A stretch of 64,000 nt of DNA from Rikenellaceae bacterium (GCA_003513895.1 DOSU01000148.1:17407-81406); one strand, 5' to 3'; shown: positions 16,024 through 25,627, counted from the stretch's first letter. The notes: generated by a model from the sequence alone, not told the origin. Numbers and translations: made by a program.

Positions 16024-17201
16024 TAGTATTTGTCATATACGTCGGAGATAATGAGGTGTTTATATCTCATTTCAACAGGCTTTTAAAAGGCGAACTTGAA
16101 ATATCATCCGACCTGTCTCGATTTTCAGTGATTCTCAAAAAGAACATAAATTCACTCCCTGTTATGGTCCTTTTTGAAAAGTCCAAAATGGACGATGATA
16201 TTAAAAAAATAAAACTCATCAAACAAGAATTGCCACTAGCATACATTGTTCTTGTAACTTCTGAGATAGGGAAAAATGAAATTCCACAATATCAGGCAGC
16301 CGGATTAAAAGATACAATATCCCCGAATGTTAGTGAAACACGGCTCAATAACGGTCTGGAGTTTATTGCAAAGAATCAGATGCTTATTGCAGATTCAGCA
16401 CACGAACATCTTCCTATTGGTACATATGAGATTCCGATATGGAAAAGATGTTTTGATATTTTGTTTTCACTTGCAGCTATTGTCATTCTGTCTCCAATAC
16501 TTATTGTTGTTGCCGCAATGATTAGAATTGAAAGCCAGGGGCCTGTTATATATAAATCGAAAAGAGTCGGGAGCAATTACGAAATATTTGATTTTTATAA
16601 ATTTCGCTCAATGTATAAGGATGCAGATAAAAGGCTCAAAGAATTTTTAAGTCTCAATCAATACAAGGAAGTTGATCCTTTATTATACGACTATTCCGAT
16701 GAGATTACTCAAATCCCAGTTGTAAAGTACTCTCTGTCGGATAGTTCCTTTGTGTCGGACAACTCATTTGTTTCCGATGACGAAGTAATATCTGAGAAAG
16801 AATTTCTTAGAGAAAAAGGTAACAAGCAAAGGAATAATTTTATTAAATATGAGAATGATCCACGTATTACAAAAATGGGTAAGTTTATAAGAAAATTCAG
16901 CATAGACGAAGTTCCACAGTTAATTAATATTTTATTGGGGGATATGTCTATTGTCGGTAACAGGCCTTTACCTCTTTATGAGGCAGAACAACTTACTTCA
17001 GACCAATATATTGACAGGTTTTTGGGACCTGCCGGCTTAACTGGATTATGGCAAGTTGAGAAAAGGGGAGATTCAGGTAAACTATCACCCGAAGAACGAA
17101 AACAGCTTGATATATACTACGCTAAAAATTATTCTTTTTGGATGGATTTAAAAATTGTTTTAAAGACTTTTACGGCATTCATTCAGAAAGAGAATGTATA
17201 A
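16020..17201 (+). CDS. Initiating sugar-1-phosphate transferase with N-terminal receiver-like domain
   Basis: Transfers a sugar-1-phosphate to undecaprenyl phosphate, the first step of repeat-unit assembly. Residues ~1-120 have a receiver-like pattern (FVIYVGDN, VMVLFEKSKM, YIVLVTSE, AAGLKDTISP), but the phospho-acceptor Asp and the conserved Lys are not preserved, so it is a pseudo-receiver. One transmembrane helix follows (~148-168), then the transferase domain: YKFRSM, NDPRITKMGKF, FSIDEVPQLINIL, GDMSIVGNRP, AGLTGLWQV. About 70 residues, including a SFVSD-type short repeat, are inserted after the FRSM motif. The usual extra N-terminal helices of WcaJ-type enzymes are missing. Confidence 0.9.
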   Translation: MIVFVIYVGDNEVFISHFNRLLKGELEISSDLSRFSVILKKNINSLPVMVLFEKSKMDDDIKKIKLIKQELPLAYIVLVTSEIGKNEIPQYQAAGLKDTISPNVSETRLNNGLEFIAKNQMLIADSAHEHLPIGTYEIPIWKRCFDILFSLAAIVILSPILIVVAAMIRIESQGPVIYKSKRVGSNYEIFDFYKFRSMYKDADKRLKEFLSLNQYKEVDPLLYDYSDEITQIPVVKYSLSDSSFVSDNSFVSDDEVISEKEFLREKGNKQRNNFIKYENDPRITKMGKFIRKFSIDEVPQLINILLGDMSIVGNRPLPLYEAEQLTSDQYIDRFLGPAGLTGLWQVEKRGDSGKLSPEERKQLDIYYAKNYSFWMDLKIVLKTFTAFIQKENV

Positions 17202-17212
17202 TTAAACAAACT

Positions 17213-17932
17213 ATGAAAAGATATTTCATCTTGCTAATAATATTTTGCGCAATCGGTGGAAACCTTTCTGCTCAAGTATCGGCCAGAGAGCTAGTTGAAT
17301 TAAGATTGCCCCCTTTAGATACATTGTTTAAGGGAGCGATGAATAGTTCAATGGTTCAGTTTTATAATTTACGGATGGAGGGACAGGAGCTCGCTCTTAA
17401 AACAGAAAAAAAGAAATGGCTTGAATACTTTAGTCTTTTTGGGTCTTATCAATATGGTATAATGGGAGTTAATTCCTTTACGAACTTGGGAACTGACTAT
17501 CCATTGATATATCAAAATTCGGGAGCAAGCCAACTATGGTATAATGCAGGTGCTTCAATAGCGATACCTCTTGATAGAATATTTGATCGCGGAAACAGAA
17601 TCAGAATGCAACAATTAAAGATTCAGGAGACGCTCAAAGAAAGAGAAATGTGGTATGACGATCAAAGACAAAAAATTACAGAGTTGTATTACAGAGCGCA
17701 GGAGATGCTTAACACCCTTAAATATGTAATTGAACAATGCTCAATGGCAGATTCTCAGCTGGAAGCGGCTCAAAGGGACTATATAATGGGTAAATTGAAT
17801 GCTCAGGAATTAAACTCTGCAAAAGGCACTCAGGTCCAATCTTATATCCAAATGGAAAAAGTATTGTCGGAACTTAATAAATCACTGAAAGGCTTAGAAA
17901 TAGTATCAAAAATTAAAATTCTGAACAAATAA
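17213..17932 (+). CDS. Half-length TolC-like outer-membrane protein
   Basis: A 239-residue exported protein. The ATG at 17213 begins a signal peptide (hydrophobic stretch to ~residue 18, NLSAQ cleavage region); an in-frame ATG 75 bases upstream would put this inside the previous gene. The mature part is rich in long helices (residues ~130-235, coiled-coil-like) and matches one outer-membrane efflux protein repeat rather than the two of TolC. It lies directly upstream of the Wzz-like gene, where a Wza-type export lipoprotein would be expected, so it may serve polymer export. That role is inferred from position. Confidence 0.68.
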   Translation: MKRYFILLIIFCAIGGNLSAQVSARELVELRLPPLDTLFKGAMNSSMVQFYNLRMEGQELALKTEKKKWLEYFSLFGSYQYGIMGVNSFTNLGTDYPLIYQNSGASQLWYNAGASIAIPLDRIFDRGNRIRMQQLKIQETLKEREMWYDDQRQKITELYYRAQEMLNTLKYVIEQCSMADSQLEAAQRDYIMGKLNAQELNSAKGTQVQSYIQMEKVLSELNKSLKGLEIVSKIKILNK

Positions 17933-20086
17933 ATGGATATTCTATCTCAAATAGTCAAATTATTGTACAGAAATAAGTACTGGTTAGTTATACTGCCCAT
18001 ACTTGCTACAATTTTTGCAATATACCAAACAAAAAATTTGACTCGGGTATATGAGGTAAGTACTACTATTTATACAGGAATTGCATCGGGTTTCACAATA
18101 GAGTCGGGATTGGAGAGCGGAAGGGTGGATTGGAGCACGGTAAATAATGGAATGGACAATCTCATAAGTATAATTAAGTCTAAAGGTACATTAAGAAACG
18201 TATCATTAAGACTTTATGTACAGGATATGATGTACGGCGACTCATTAAAGGACAATAATTATATTCAGGCAAATAATTTCAGAAACCTTGTAAGAATAAC
18301 ACCTAAGGAAGTAAGGGCGCTTATTGACAAATCATCTGAAGAAAAAACCATCCAGAACCTTAATGCATACGAGAAAGCAACTCCAACAAACTTTGTTTAT
18401 GGCCTTTTTAACTGGATCCACCCTCACTATAGCTATACAGCACTTAGTAACATTGAAGTAAGCCGGCTATACAATAGTGATATGCTGGAAATCAAGTACT
18501 CTTCAAACGATCCTGGTATAGCATATAATACGCTTGTTATTCTGAATGATGAATTTCCAAAGCAATACAGGCTTTTAAGATTTGGTGAAACAAATGACGT
18601 TGTCGAATATTTTAGAAATGAATTGGCAAGACTCACATTAAAACTGAGACTCTCAGAAGACACACTTACTCAATATTCCATTGATAAAAAGGTTATAAAC
18701 TATGCCGAACAGACAAAGCAAGTCACGGCCTTATCAAAGGATTATGAAATAATGTATTATGGTATACTGCTGAAATATACCAGTTCAACAACGATGGTTG
18801 CTGAATTGGAAAAAAGGATTTCGGAACAGGCTAAGGCTATTGAAAAAAATGGTATTTTTCTTAAAAAACTAGATGAAATATCTCAATTGAGTACACAGAT
18901 AGTTAGACTCGAAGCATTTCAAAATGACTCATCCTCAACATATAGCAATACAATAAAAGCATATAAGGAAAAACGCAATTTGGCTGAAATTGATTTAAAA
19001 GCCTATTCAGCGGCCATTTATGATCAAAAATACACTAAGGAAGGGGTCGCTTCAAGCTCTTTTGTGGATGAATGGATTGTCGAGCTTATCGAACGTGAAA
19101 AATCGACGGCAGAGCTCAAAGTAATGGAAGAAATCCGAAAGAGCCTTGACCAGCAATATGTTTATTACTCTCCAATCGGATCTACTCTTAAAAGAATAGA
19201 GAGGAATATCAGTTTTACAGAACAATCATATCTTAGTGTCTTGCAGAGTTTAAATACTGCTTTGTTAAGGCAGAAGACTCTGCAGATGAATTCTGCAAAC
19301 CTTAAGCCTATAAATCAGCCTCTTTTTCCTGTTGCTCCTATGCCTACTGCGAGAAAAATGATTGTTCTGGCAACGCTTATAGGTACTTTCGTATTTATCC
19401 TTTCATTCCTTATCCTGCTTGAAATATTTGATAAGACAGTAAGGGACAAACAAAGAGCAGAAAGATTGATACCAGCTAAAGTTCTTGGAGCATTCCCAAG
19501 GAAAAACAGGTTCAGATTCAGGTCATACAGGAAGGAATACGAAAGGATTGCTACAAATTATATGGCCAATTCAATAATTCCTTATCTTAATCCTAAAGAA
19601 AAACCAGATATAATTAACTTTATTAGCACTGATGATGGTACAGGTAAATCGAAATTAATAGAACATCTGAGCAATTATTGGAATGAAAGAGGGCTGATTG
19701 TAAGAGTAATGTCATGGCATGATGATAATTTCGGAGATTCAAGGGATTTCCTTCTTTCAAATAATCTCTATGACTTTTTTGATTACGATAATGAAGATAT
19801 AATTCTGGTAGAACACCGTTCGATATTAAAATCGGCAATTCCTGCCGGACTGCTTAAAGAAGCATCATTGAATCTGGTTGTCGTGAGAGCAGATAAAGTG
19901 TGGCGGGATATTGACAAAATTGCGTTTGACAGACTTAAAATTCAGGCTAATAATACTCCGGTTTTGCTTTACCTTAACCAGGCATCCAGAGATGTTACTG
20001 AAAGTTTCCTTGGACTAATGCCTCCTTATTCAAAATTGAGGACATTCGTTTATAAAATGATTCAATTTGGCTTAACATCAAAGTAA
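17933..20086 (+). CDS. Polysaccharide co-polymerase (Wzz/GumC-like) with decayed tyrosine-kinase domain
   Basis: A 717-residue inner-membrane protein controlling chain length. A transmembrane helix at ~15-33 is followed by a long periplasmic helical region, then a second helix at ~476-500 preceded by a proline-rich stretch (INQPLFPVAPMPTAR). The cytoplasmic part resembles a BY-kinase: STDDGTGKSKL with K572 is a Walker-A-like loop. The A-prime and B aspartates are replaced (VRVMSWHDD, IILVEHRS) and there is no tyrosine-rich tail. It is probably not an active kinase. It starts at the base after the TolC-like stop. Confidence 0.85.
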   Translation: MDILSQIVKLLYRNKYWLVILPILATIFAIYQTKNLTRVYEVSTTIYTGIASGFTIESGLESGRVDWSTVNNGMDNLISIIKSKGTLRNVSLRLYVQDMMYGDSLKDNNYIQANNFRNLVRITPKEVRALIDKSSEEKTIQNLNAYEKATPTNFVYGLFNWIHPHYSYTALSNIEVSRLYNSDMLEIKYSSNDPGIAYNTLVILNDEFPKQYRLLRFGETNDVVEYFRNELARLTLKLRLSEDTLTQYSIDKKVINYAEQTKQVTALSKDYEIMYYGILLKYTSSTTMVAELEKRISEQAKAIEKNGIFLKKLDEISQLSTQIVRLEAFQNDSSSTYSNTIKAYKEKRNLAEIDLKAYSAAIYDQKYTKEGVASSSFVDEWIVELIEREKSTAELKVMEEIRKSLDQQYVYYSPIGSTLKRIERNISFTEQSYLSVLQSLNTALLRQKTLQMNSANLKPINQPLFPVAPMPTARKMIVLATLIGTFVFILSFLILLEIFDKTVRDKQRAERLIPAKVLGAFPRKNRFRFRSYRKEYERIATNYMANSIIPYLNPKEKPDIINFISTDDGTGKSKLIEHLSNYWNERGLIVRVMSWHDDNFGDSRDFLLSNNLYDFFDYDNEDIILVEHRSILKSAIPAGLLKEASLNLVVVRADKVWRDIDKIAFDRLKIQANNTPVLLYLNQASRDVTESFLGLMPPYSKLRTFVYKMIQFGLTSK

Positions 20087-20095
20087 AGGAGTTCA

Positions 20096-21577
20096 GTGGA
20101 TATTGGAAAATTTATTGTCGATAATGTAAATAAGCCTCTAGTATATGCGTTTCTGATGCTATCAGTATACGCAATTACATTTATTACACTCAGGTTTGGC
20201 TTTGTTTTTGGGCTTGCAGTTTCCTTTGCTCCTTTAGTTATTCTTTATCTTATACTCATCATTAATAATCCATACTGGGGATTCTTTGCAATATTCATCT
20301 TAAATTATTATATATCAGGCCTGTCCAGGTATATTAAAGTAATATCTCCCGGTATAATAATGGATGTACTTCTTGTAGTCACTATTATATCACTGATTTT
20401 TCAGGTTTTTAAAAGTGATACAAAATATCAATGGGGAAGAGCAAATAACTCTCTGGTTGTTTTGGCGTTTATTTGGTTTCTATATTGTGTTCTTGAACTT
20501 CTTAATCCAGGTTCTTCTGCAGTGGGATGGATAACATCTGTAAGAGGAATAGGTGTATACTTTTTAATAATAGTTGTAATTACTTCAATAATTGTGAAAA
20601 GATACAGGGACTTCAAAACACTTTTGGTTACCTGGGCAATTTTGGCATTAACTGCAGTATTAAAAGCTTTAATACAAAAATATTTTGGTTTTGACGCTTG
20701 GGAATCGAGGTGGCTATATCTCGAAGGCGGGATGGCAACTCATATAATATATTCCGGAGTCAGATACTTTTCGTTCTTTACAGATGCGGCTAACTTTGGA
20801 ACAGGAATAGCATTTTCAGGAATTGTTTTTGCGATTACATCTGTTTACATTAAGGGTCTCAGACTCAAAATATTTTTTTTCCTGACATTCCTTGCTTGTA
20901 TGTATGCTATGCTGATTTCCGGAACAAGAGGGTCAATTGCCGTCCCTTTTGTAGGGTTTACATTATTCGCATTTCTATCCAGAAATACAAGAATAATGAT
21001 TTTTTCCTCGGTTGTTGTTATAACTGCATATCTTTTATTAAACTTTACCAGCTACGGAAACGGAATATCGTATATAAGAAGGCTACGCTCGGCTTTTAAT
21101 ATTGAAGATGCATCCTTTCAAGTTCGGATAGAAAATCAGAAGAAATTAAAAGTATATTTAGCCGACAAACCTATCGGAGCCGGAATAGGAATGAGCAGGG
21201 GTAGTGCAAAAACATACAGGCCCGATTCATATCTGGCGCAAATTCCAAACGACTCATGGTATGTTATGATTTGGGTTGAAACAGGTATAATTGGGCTGGT
21301 ACTTCATGTTTTTATACTCCTTTATATAGTTTCATACGGAGCTTATATTGTTTATTTCCGCCTGAAAGACAATGAACTTAGAGGCCTGGTCACGGCGCTT
21401 ATATGTGGACTCTGCGGAGTATATGTTGCTTCCTACAGCCTTGAAATTATGGGACAGTTTCCTACCGGATTTATCCTTTATATAAGTATGACTCTTATTT
21501 TTATTAGTCCAAAATTCGATGAAGAGATTGAGGAGATGAAAAAAATAAACGATAAGAAGTATGAAATCACTACCTGA
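20096..21577 (+). CDS. O-antigen polymerase/ligase-family membrane protein (Wzy-like)
   Basis: A 493-residue integral membrane protein with about eleven hydrophobic segments and a larger loop around residues 320-400, the layout of the Wzy/O-antigen ligase family. It starts at GTG 20096. Given the neighbouring Wzz, flippase and initiating transferase, it most likely polymerises the repeat unit in the periplasm. Family sequences diverge too much to fix polymerase versus ligase. Its end overlaps the next glycosyltransferase by 17 bases. Confidence 0.8.
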   Translation: MDIGKFIVDNVNKPLVYAFLMLSVYAITFITLRFGFVFGLAVSFAPLVILYLILIINNPYWGFFAIFILNYYISGLSRYIKVISPGIIMDVLLVVTIISLIFQVFKSDTKYQWGRANNSLVVLAFIWFLYCVLELLNPGSSAVGWITSVRGIGVYFLIIVVITSIIVKRYRDFKTLLVTWAILALTAVLKALIQKYFGFDAWESRWLYLEGGMATHIIYSGVRYFSFFTDAANFGTGIAFSGIVFAITSVYIKGLRLKIFFFLTFLACMYAMLISGTRGSIAVPFVGFTLFAFLSRNTRIMIFSSVVVITAYLLLNFTSYGNGISYIRRLRSAFNIEDASFQVRIENQKKLKVYLADKPIGAGIGMSRGSAKTYRPDSYLAQIPNDSWYVMIWVETGIIGLVLHVFILLYIVSYGAYIVYFRLKDNELRGLVTALICGLCGVYVASYSLEIMGQFPTGFILYISMTLIFISPKFDEEIEEMKKINDKKYEITT

Positions 21578-22463
21578 TATATCTTTCGTTATTTTAAACT
21601 ATAACGGATTAAAAGACACGAGGGAACTGCTGATAAGTATTAAGAAAAATCTGCGGGACATTCTTTATGAAGTAATTGTTGTTGACAATGACTCAAGTGC
21701 AGATGAGTATTCAGAACTTAAGAATGAGTTTCAAGAATATATAATTTTGAGTAACCAGGCAAACCTTGGGTTTGCCGGAGGAAATAATATTGGAATAAAA
21801 GCAAGCACCGGGCGCTATATAATGCTCATCAACAACGATACATTATTAGCGGATTCTTCTATAAACAGGCTAGTGAAAAATCTTGATGAACACCCCGAAA
21901 TTGGTGCCGTATCTCCAAAAATTCATTTTTTTTCGCCTTCGGGAGTTATTCAATATGCAGGATATACAAAATTATCCAGAATTACTTTAAGAAATAAAGG
22001 CATTGGATTTGGAGAAACTGACAGAGGTCAGTACGACATATCCGGGCGTACTGAATCGGTACATGGAGCAGCAATGATGATCCGCAGGGAGGTAATAAAC
22101 AAAGTTGGGCTGATGCCGGAGGATTATTTTCTATATTATGAGGAGTTGGACTGGAGTGAGATGATTAAAAAAGCCGGATTTGAAATATGGTTTGACCCGA
22201 GTGCTGTAATCGTTCACAAGGAAAGTAGGAGTACAGGAAGAAATAGTCCTTTAAAAAAGTACTACATGGTACGAAACAGACTTATATTTGCTAAAAGGAA
22301 CAGAAGCGGATTAACTAGAATATTTGCCATTCTCTATCAGCTAACCATTGCTGATATTAGAGAATTAATTGGATCTCTTTTAGTTGGCAGAGTTGACTTG
22401 GCTATTGCAATTATTCATGGTGTAATGGATTTTTTCTTAAACAAAAAGAATTATTCTAAATAA
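21561..22463 (+). CDS. Family 2 glycosyltransferase (WbbL-like)
   Basis: A soluble GT-A glycosyltransferase of 300 residues. It shows SFVILNYNG at the N-terminus, VVDNDSS, NLGFAGGNN, the metal-binding NND, HGAAMMIRR and YYEELDWS. This pattern is common in rhamnosyl- and related transferases that extend lipid-linked repeats. The acceptor and donor sugars cannot be told from sequence. It overlaps the Wzy gene, supporting a single operon. Confidence 0.9.
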   Translation: MKSLPDISFVILNYNGLKDTRELLISIKKNLRDILYEVIVVDNDSSADEYSELKNEFQEYIILSNQANLGFAGGNNIGIKASTGRYIMLINNDTLLADSSINRLVKNLDEHPEIGAVSPKIHFFSPSGVIQYAGYTKLSRITLRNKGIGFGETDRGQYDISGRTESVHGAAMMIRREVINKVGLMPEDYFLYYEELDWSEMIKKAGFEIWFDPSAVIVHKESRSTGRNSPLKKYYMVRNRLIFAKRNRSGLTRIFAILYQLTIADIRELIGSLLVGRVDLAIAIIHGVMDFFLNKKNYSK

Positions 22464-22470
22464 TCAAAAA

Positions 22471-23628
22471 ATGGAAAACTTGCTTTTCATCACAGATAAG
22501 GTATTTTTTATAATTGTTGCAATTTCGGTTATATATGCTTTTGTATTTGCTTTTTTTTCTGTTTTAGGCAAAAAAAAGAGATATCCTCATGCAAAAAAAC
22601 AAGACAAATTTTTGATTCTGGTTCCTGCATATAAAGAGGATAGGGTTATCCTTCAAGCTGTTGAGTCAATTTTGGAACAGGAATATCCTGAAAACAAAAT
22701 GGATGTTGTTGTAATTTCGGATAGGATGGAAAATGCAACCAACCATATTCTATCTGAGATGCCTGTAATCCTTATGGAAATTAATCCTGAGCAAAGCACA
22801 AAGGCTTATGCCCTGAATTATGCTATAGATAATCTGCCGAACAACAGTTACGACGTAGTTGTAATCTTAGATGCGGATAATATTGTAGGAACCAGGTACA
22901 TTTCGGAAATTAATGATGCTTTTTATTCCGGAGACTCTGCCTTACAAACTCACAGAACGGCAAAGAATCTAGACAATGACATGGCAATTCTTGATGCGAT
23001 GAGTGAGGAGATTAACAACTCTATTTATAGGAAAGGGCATGTAAAAATTGGATTATCATCCGCTTTGATTGGTTCGGGGATGGCATTTGAATACAAATGG
23101 TTTTGTGAGAATGTTCGTAAACTTACATCAGCTGGTGAAGACAAGGAGTTGGAGATACTCCTTCTCAAAGAAGGTATTTTTATTGATTTTCTTGACTATG
23201 TTTTTGTTTATGACGAGAAAGTGAAAAAGGATGAGGTTTTTTATAATCAACGCAGGAGATGGCTTTCTGCTCAATTTGGATCATTGTACAATGGTTTGAA
23301 GTATGTACCGAAGGCACTATTAAATTTAAATCTGGATTATCTGGATAAAATTTTCCAGTGGATATTGCTCCCGAAAATTGTTCTGCTCGGAATGATTTCA
23401 ATAATTATAATCGTCACAACGATTATAAGCATTGAGCTGTCTTTCAAGTGGTGGGTTCTTCTTTTGCTTTTAATGACCTCGTTTATGTTAGCCCTGCCGG
23501 GCTTTCTCATAACTGCAAAAAATATTGGAGTAATAAAAAAATTGCCACTGCTATTTTTGCTTATGCTTATAAACCTGTTCAGAACAAAAGGAGCAGACAA
23601 TAAATTTATTCACACCCCCAAAGGTTAA
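22471..23628 (+). CDS. Membrane family 2 glycosyltransferase with QxxRW motif
   Basis: A 385-residue protein with one N-terminal membrane helix and two or three C-terminal ones around a GT-A domain. Catalytic blocks are VPAYKEDRV, VILDADN (DxD), GSGMAFE, GEDKELE and NQRRRWLSAQ, the QxxRW motif of processive cellulose/hyaluronan-type synthases. It may therefore add several sugars or act at the membrane. Specificity is unknown. Confidence 0.88.
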   Translation: MENLLFITDKVFFIIVAISVIYAFVFAFFSVLGKKKRYPHAKKQDKFLILVPAYKEDRVILQAVESILEQEYPENKMDVVVISDRMENATNHILSEMPVILMEINPEQSTKAYALNYAIDNLPNNSYDVVVILDADNIVGTRYISEINDAFYSGDSALQTHRTAKNLDNDMAILDAMSEEINNSIYRKGHVKIGLSSALIGSGMAFEYKWFCENVRKLTSAGEDKELEILLLKEGIFIDFLDYVFVYDEKVKKDEVFYNQRRRWLSAQFGSLYNGLKYVPKALLNLNLDYLDKIFQWILLPKIVLLGMISIIIIVTTIISIELSFKWWVLLLLLMTSFMLALPGFLITAKNIGVIKKLPLLFLLMLINLFRTKGADNKFIHTPKG

Positions 23629-23631
23629 GAA

Positions 23632-24765
23632 ATGAAAATTGCAATTGAAGCTCAGAGAATATTTCGTGAAAATAAACACGGGATGGATTTTGTTGCCTTG
23701 GAATGTATACGTGAGCTTCAAAAAATTGACAAAGTAAATGATTATTATATCTTGGTAGGCAGTGGACCGGACCATGACGTTCTTTTAGAAACGCCAAATT
23801 TTCACATAATAGAAATTAAAATTCCTACTTATCCGCTTTGGGAACAGTTGGGGATACCATTGGCAATAAAAAAAATAAAGCCGGATTTACTTCATTGTAC
23901 CAGCAATACAGCTCCTTTCTGTGTTAATACTACTTTATTACTTACACTGCATGATATTATATTTCTGGAAAAAAGAAAAACCATTAGTAAATCCTTATAT
24001 CAGAATCTTGGCTGGTATTACAGAAAATTTGTTGTTCCAAGGGCAATAAGGAATAGTAAAAAAATCATAACAGTATCTGATTTTGAGTCGAAAAGAATTA
24101 AGGATCGCTTAAATCTTCCTGCTAGTAAAATATCATATATCTATAACGGATTTGGTAAGCATTTTCGCAAAATCGAAGACTATTATGAAATAACTTCAAA
24201 ATATATATCTGCCAGAGAATATTTTTTCTTTCTTGGAAATACCGACCCTAAAAAAAATACTGAAAATGTACTTAAAGCATACGGGATATATCTGAAAAAA
24301 TCAACATGTAAAAAGCCCCTTCTTATTGCCGATTTGAAAGAATCTCATGTAGACTCCATATTAACAAAGTTAAGTCTGGAGCACATTAAAAATAATTTGG
24401 TTATTTGTGATTATATACCTAATCCGGACTTGCCATATATTTTTTCAGGCGCATTGCTATTCCTTTACCCTTCTTTGAGAGAAAGTTTTGGCATCCCGAT
24501 ACTTGAATCTATGGCTTGCGGTACGCCGGTGATTACGTCAAATACATCTGCAATGCCCGAGATTGCCGGAGATGCTGCATTGTTGGTCGATCCGTATAGT
24601 CCGGAAGCAATCGCAGAAGGAATACTTAAAATTGAGACAGACGAAAACTTTCGGAAAGAGCTTATTAATTCCGGAAATGAAAGAATAAAGCTTTTTTCCT
24701 GGGAAAAAACTGCAACTGAACTGTTGAAAATTTATAAAAACATTGTAAATCATGAAATGGTATAA
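23632..24765 (+). CDS. Family 4 glycosyltransferase
   Basis: A GT-B retaining glycosyltransferase of 377 residues. The C-terminal nucleotide-sugar site is clear: YPSLRESFGIPILESMACG followed by TPVIT and AMPEIAGDAALLVDP. The N-terminal half has the variable acceptor domain (LLHCTSNTAP, LLTLHDIIF). It probably adds one sugar of the repeat unit. Its end overlaps the next gene by 14 bases. Confidence 0.9.
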   Translation: MKIAIEAQRIFRENKHGMDFVALECIRELQKIDKVNDYYILVGSGPDHDVLLETPNFHIIEIKIPTYPLWEQLGIPLAIKKIKPDLLHCTSNTAPFCVNTTLLLTLHDIIFLEKRKTISKSLYQNLGWYYRKFVVPRAIRNSKKIITVSDFESKRIKDRLNLPASKISYIYNGFGKHFRKIEDYYEITSKYISAREYFFFLGNTDPKKNTENVLKAYGIYLKKSTCKKPLLIADLKESHVDSILTKLSLEHIKNNLVICDYIPNPDLPYIFSGALLFLYPSLRESFGIPILESMACGTPVITSNTSAMPEIAGDAALLVDPYSPEAIAEGILKIETDENFRKELINSGNERIKLFSWEKTATELLKIYKNIVNHEMV

Positions 24766-25609
24766 ACAGTATCTTTCTGTCTTCGAAAGGCCATTCAGTA
24801 ATGCACCATCGGAGGTAATCTGCGAAGTAAGAGAGAACCTTTCAAAAATTAATAGTGATACTCCTGTCGCTTCAGTTGTTGTAATTGCATATAACGAAGA
24901 GAAGAGATTATTAAGTTGCCTCTGGTCACTGAGTGATTCAAAATGTAAATATCCAATTGAAATTATCGGAGTAAACAATAATTCAACTGACAGGACTGCA
25001 GATGTATATGACGCTGTTGGGCTGAAATATTTCTTTGAGGATAAGAAAAGTGCCGGATATGCCAGGAACAGAGGTTTGTATGAGGCAAAGGGAGAATACT
25101 ATATCTGCATAGATGCCGATACGATGTATCCGCCAAAATACATTGAAACAATGATTGAAAGGCTTAAAAAGCCAGGTGTTGTTGCTGCGTGTTCACTATG
25201 GAGCTATGCTCCGAGCAAGGAGTTTCCACGGTTTTGGATGACTATATACGAGTTTTTTAGAGATGTTCATCTTTTCGTGCTTTCATTCAAGAGTCCGGAA
25301 TATTGCATAAGAGGAATGGTCTTCGCCCACGTGACTGACCTTGCCCGTGTAGATGGCTATAGAGTTGACATCAAAAGAGGAGAAGATGGTACAATGGCTT
25401 TTGGACTTAAAAAGCATGGGAAGATAAGTTTTGTAAGGAACAGAAAAGCAAGAGTTCTAACATCTACGGCTACGTTAAAGGTCGATGGTTCCTTAATAAA
25501 TGCTTTCTGGGAAAGAATCAAAGGAGCTTTAAAAGGATCGCGGAAATATTTAAGAAAGAACAAAGGTGTTGTAAAAGATCATCCGTCTAACCTAATTGAT
25601 AAGGATTGA
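24752..25609 (+). CDS. Family 2 glycosyltransferase
   Basis: A soluble GT-A enzyme of 285 residues: VVVIAYNEEKRLLSCL, GVNNNSTDRT, AGYARNRGL and CIDADTMYPP (DxD), followed by a DGYRVDIKRGED segment holding the catalytic-base region. It resembles transferases that use dolichyl- or undecaprenyl-linked acceptors. Donor sugar not assignable. Confidence 0.88.
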   Translation: MKWYKQYLSVFERPFSNAPSEVICEVRENLSKINSDTPVASVVVIAYNEEKRLLSCLWSLSDSKCKYPIEIIGVNNNSTDRTADVYDAVGLKYFFEDKKSAGYARNRGLYEAKGEYYICIDADTMYPPKYIETMIERLKKPGVVAACSLWSYAPSKEFPRFWMTIYEFFRDVHLFVLSFKSPEYCIRGMVFAHVTDLARVDGYRVDIKRGEDGTMAFGLKKHGKISFVRNRKARVLTSTATLKVDGSLINAFWERIKGALKGSRKYLRKNKGVVKDHPSNLIDKD

Positions 25610-25627
25610 AATTAATTATAGCTTTTT

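Noticed and set aside
24538..24978. 146-codon minus-strand frame across the junction of two glycosyltransferase genes
   Set aside because: Both plus-strand genes are clearly coding there, and the minus-strand translation shows no family features or start context.
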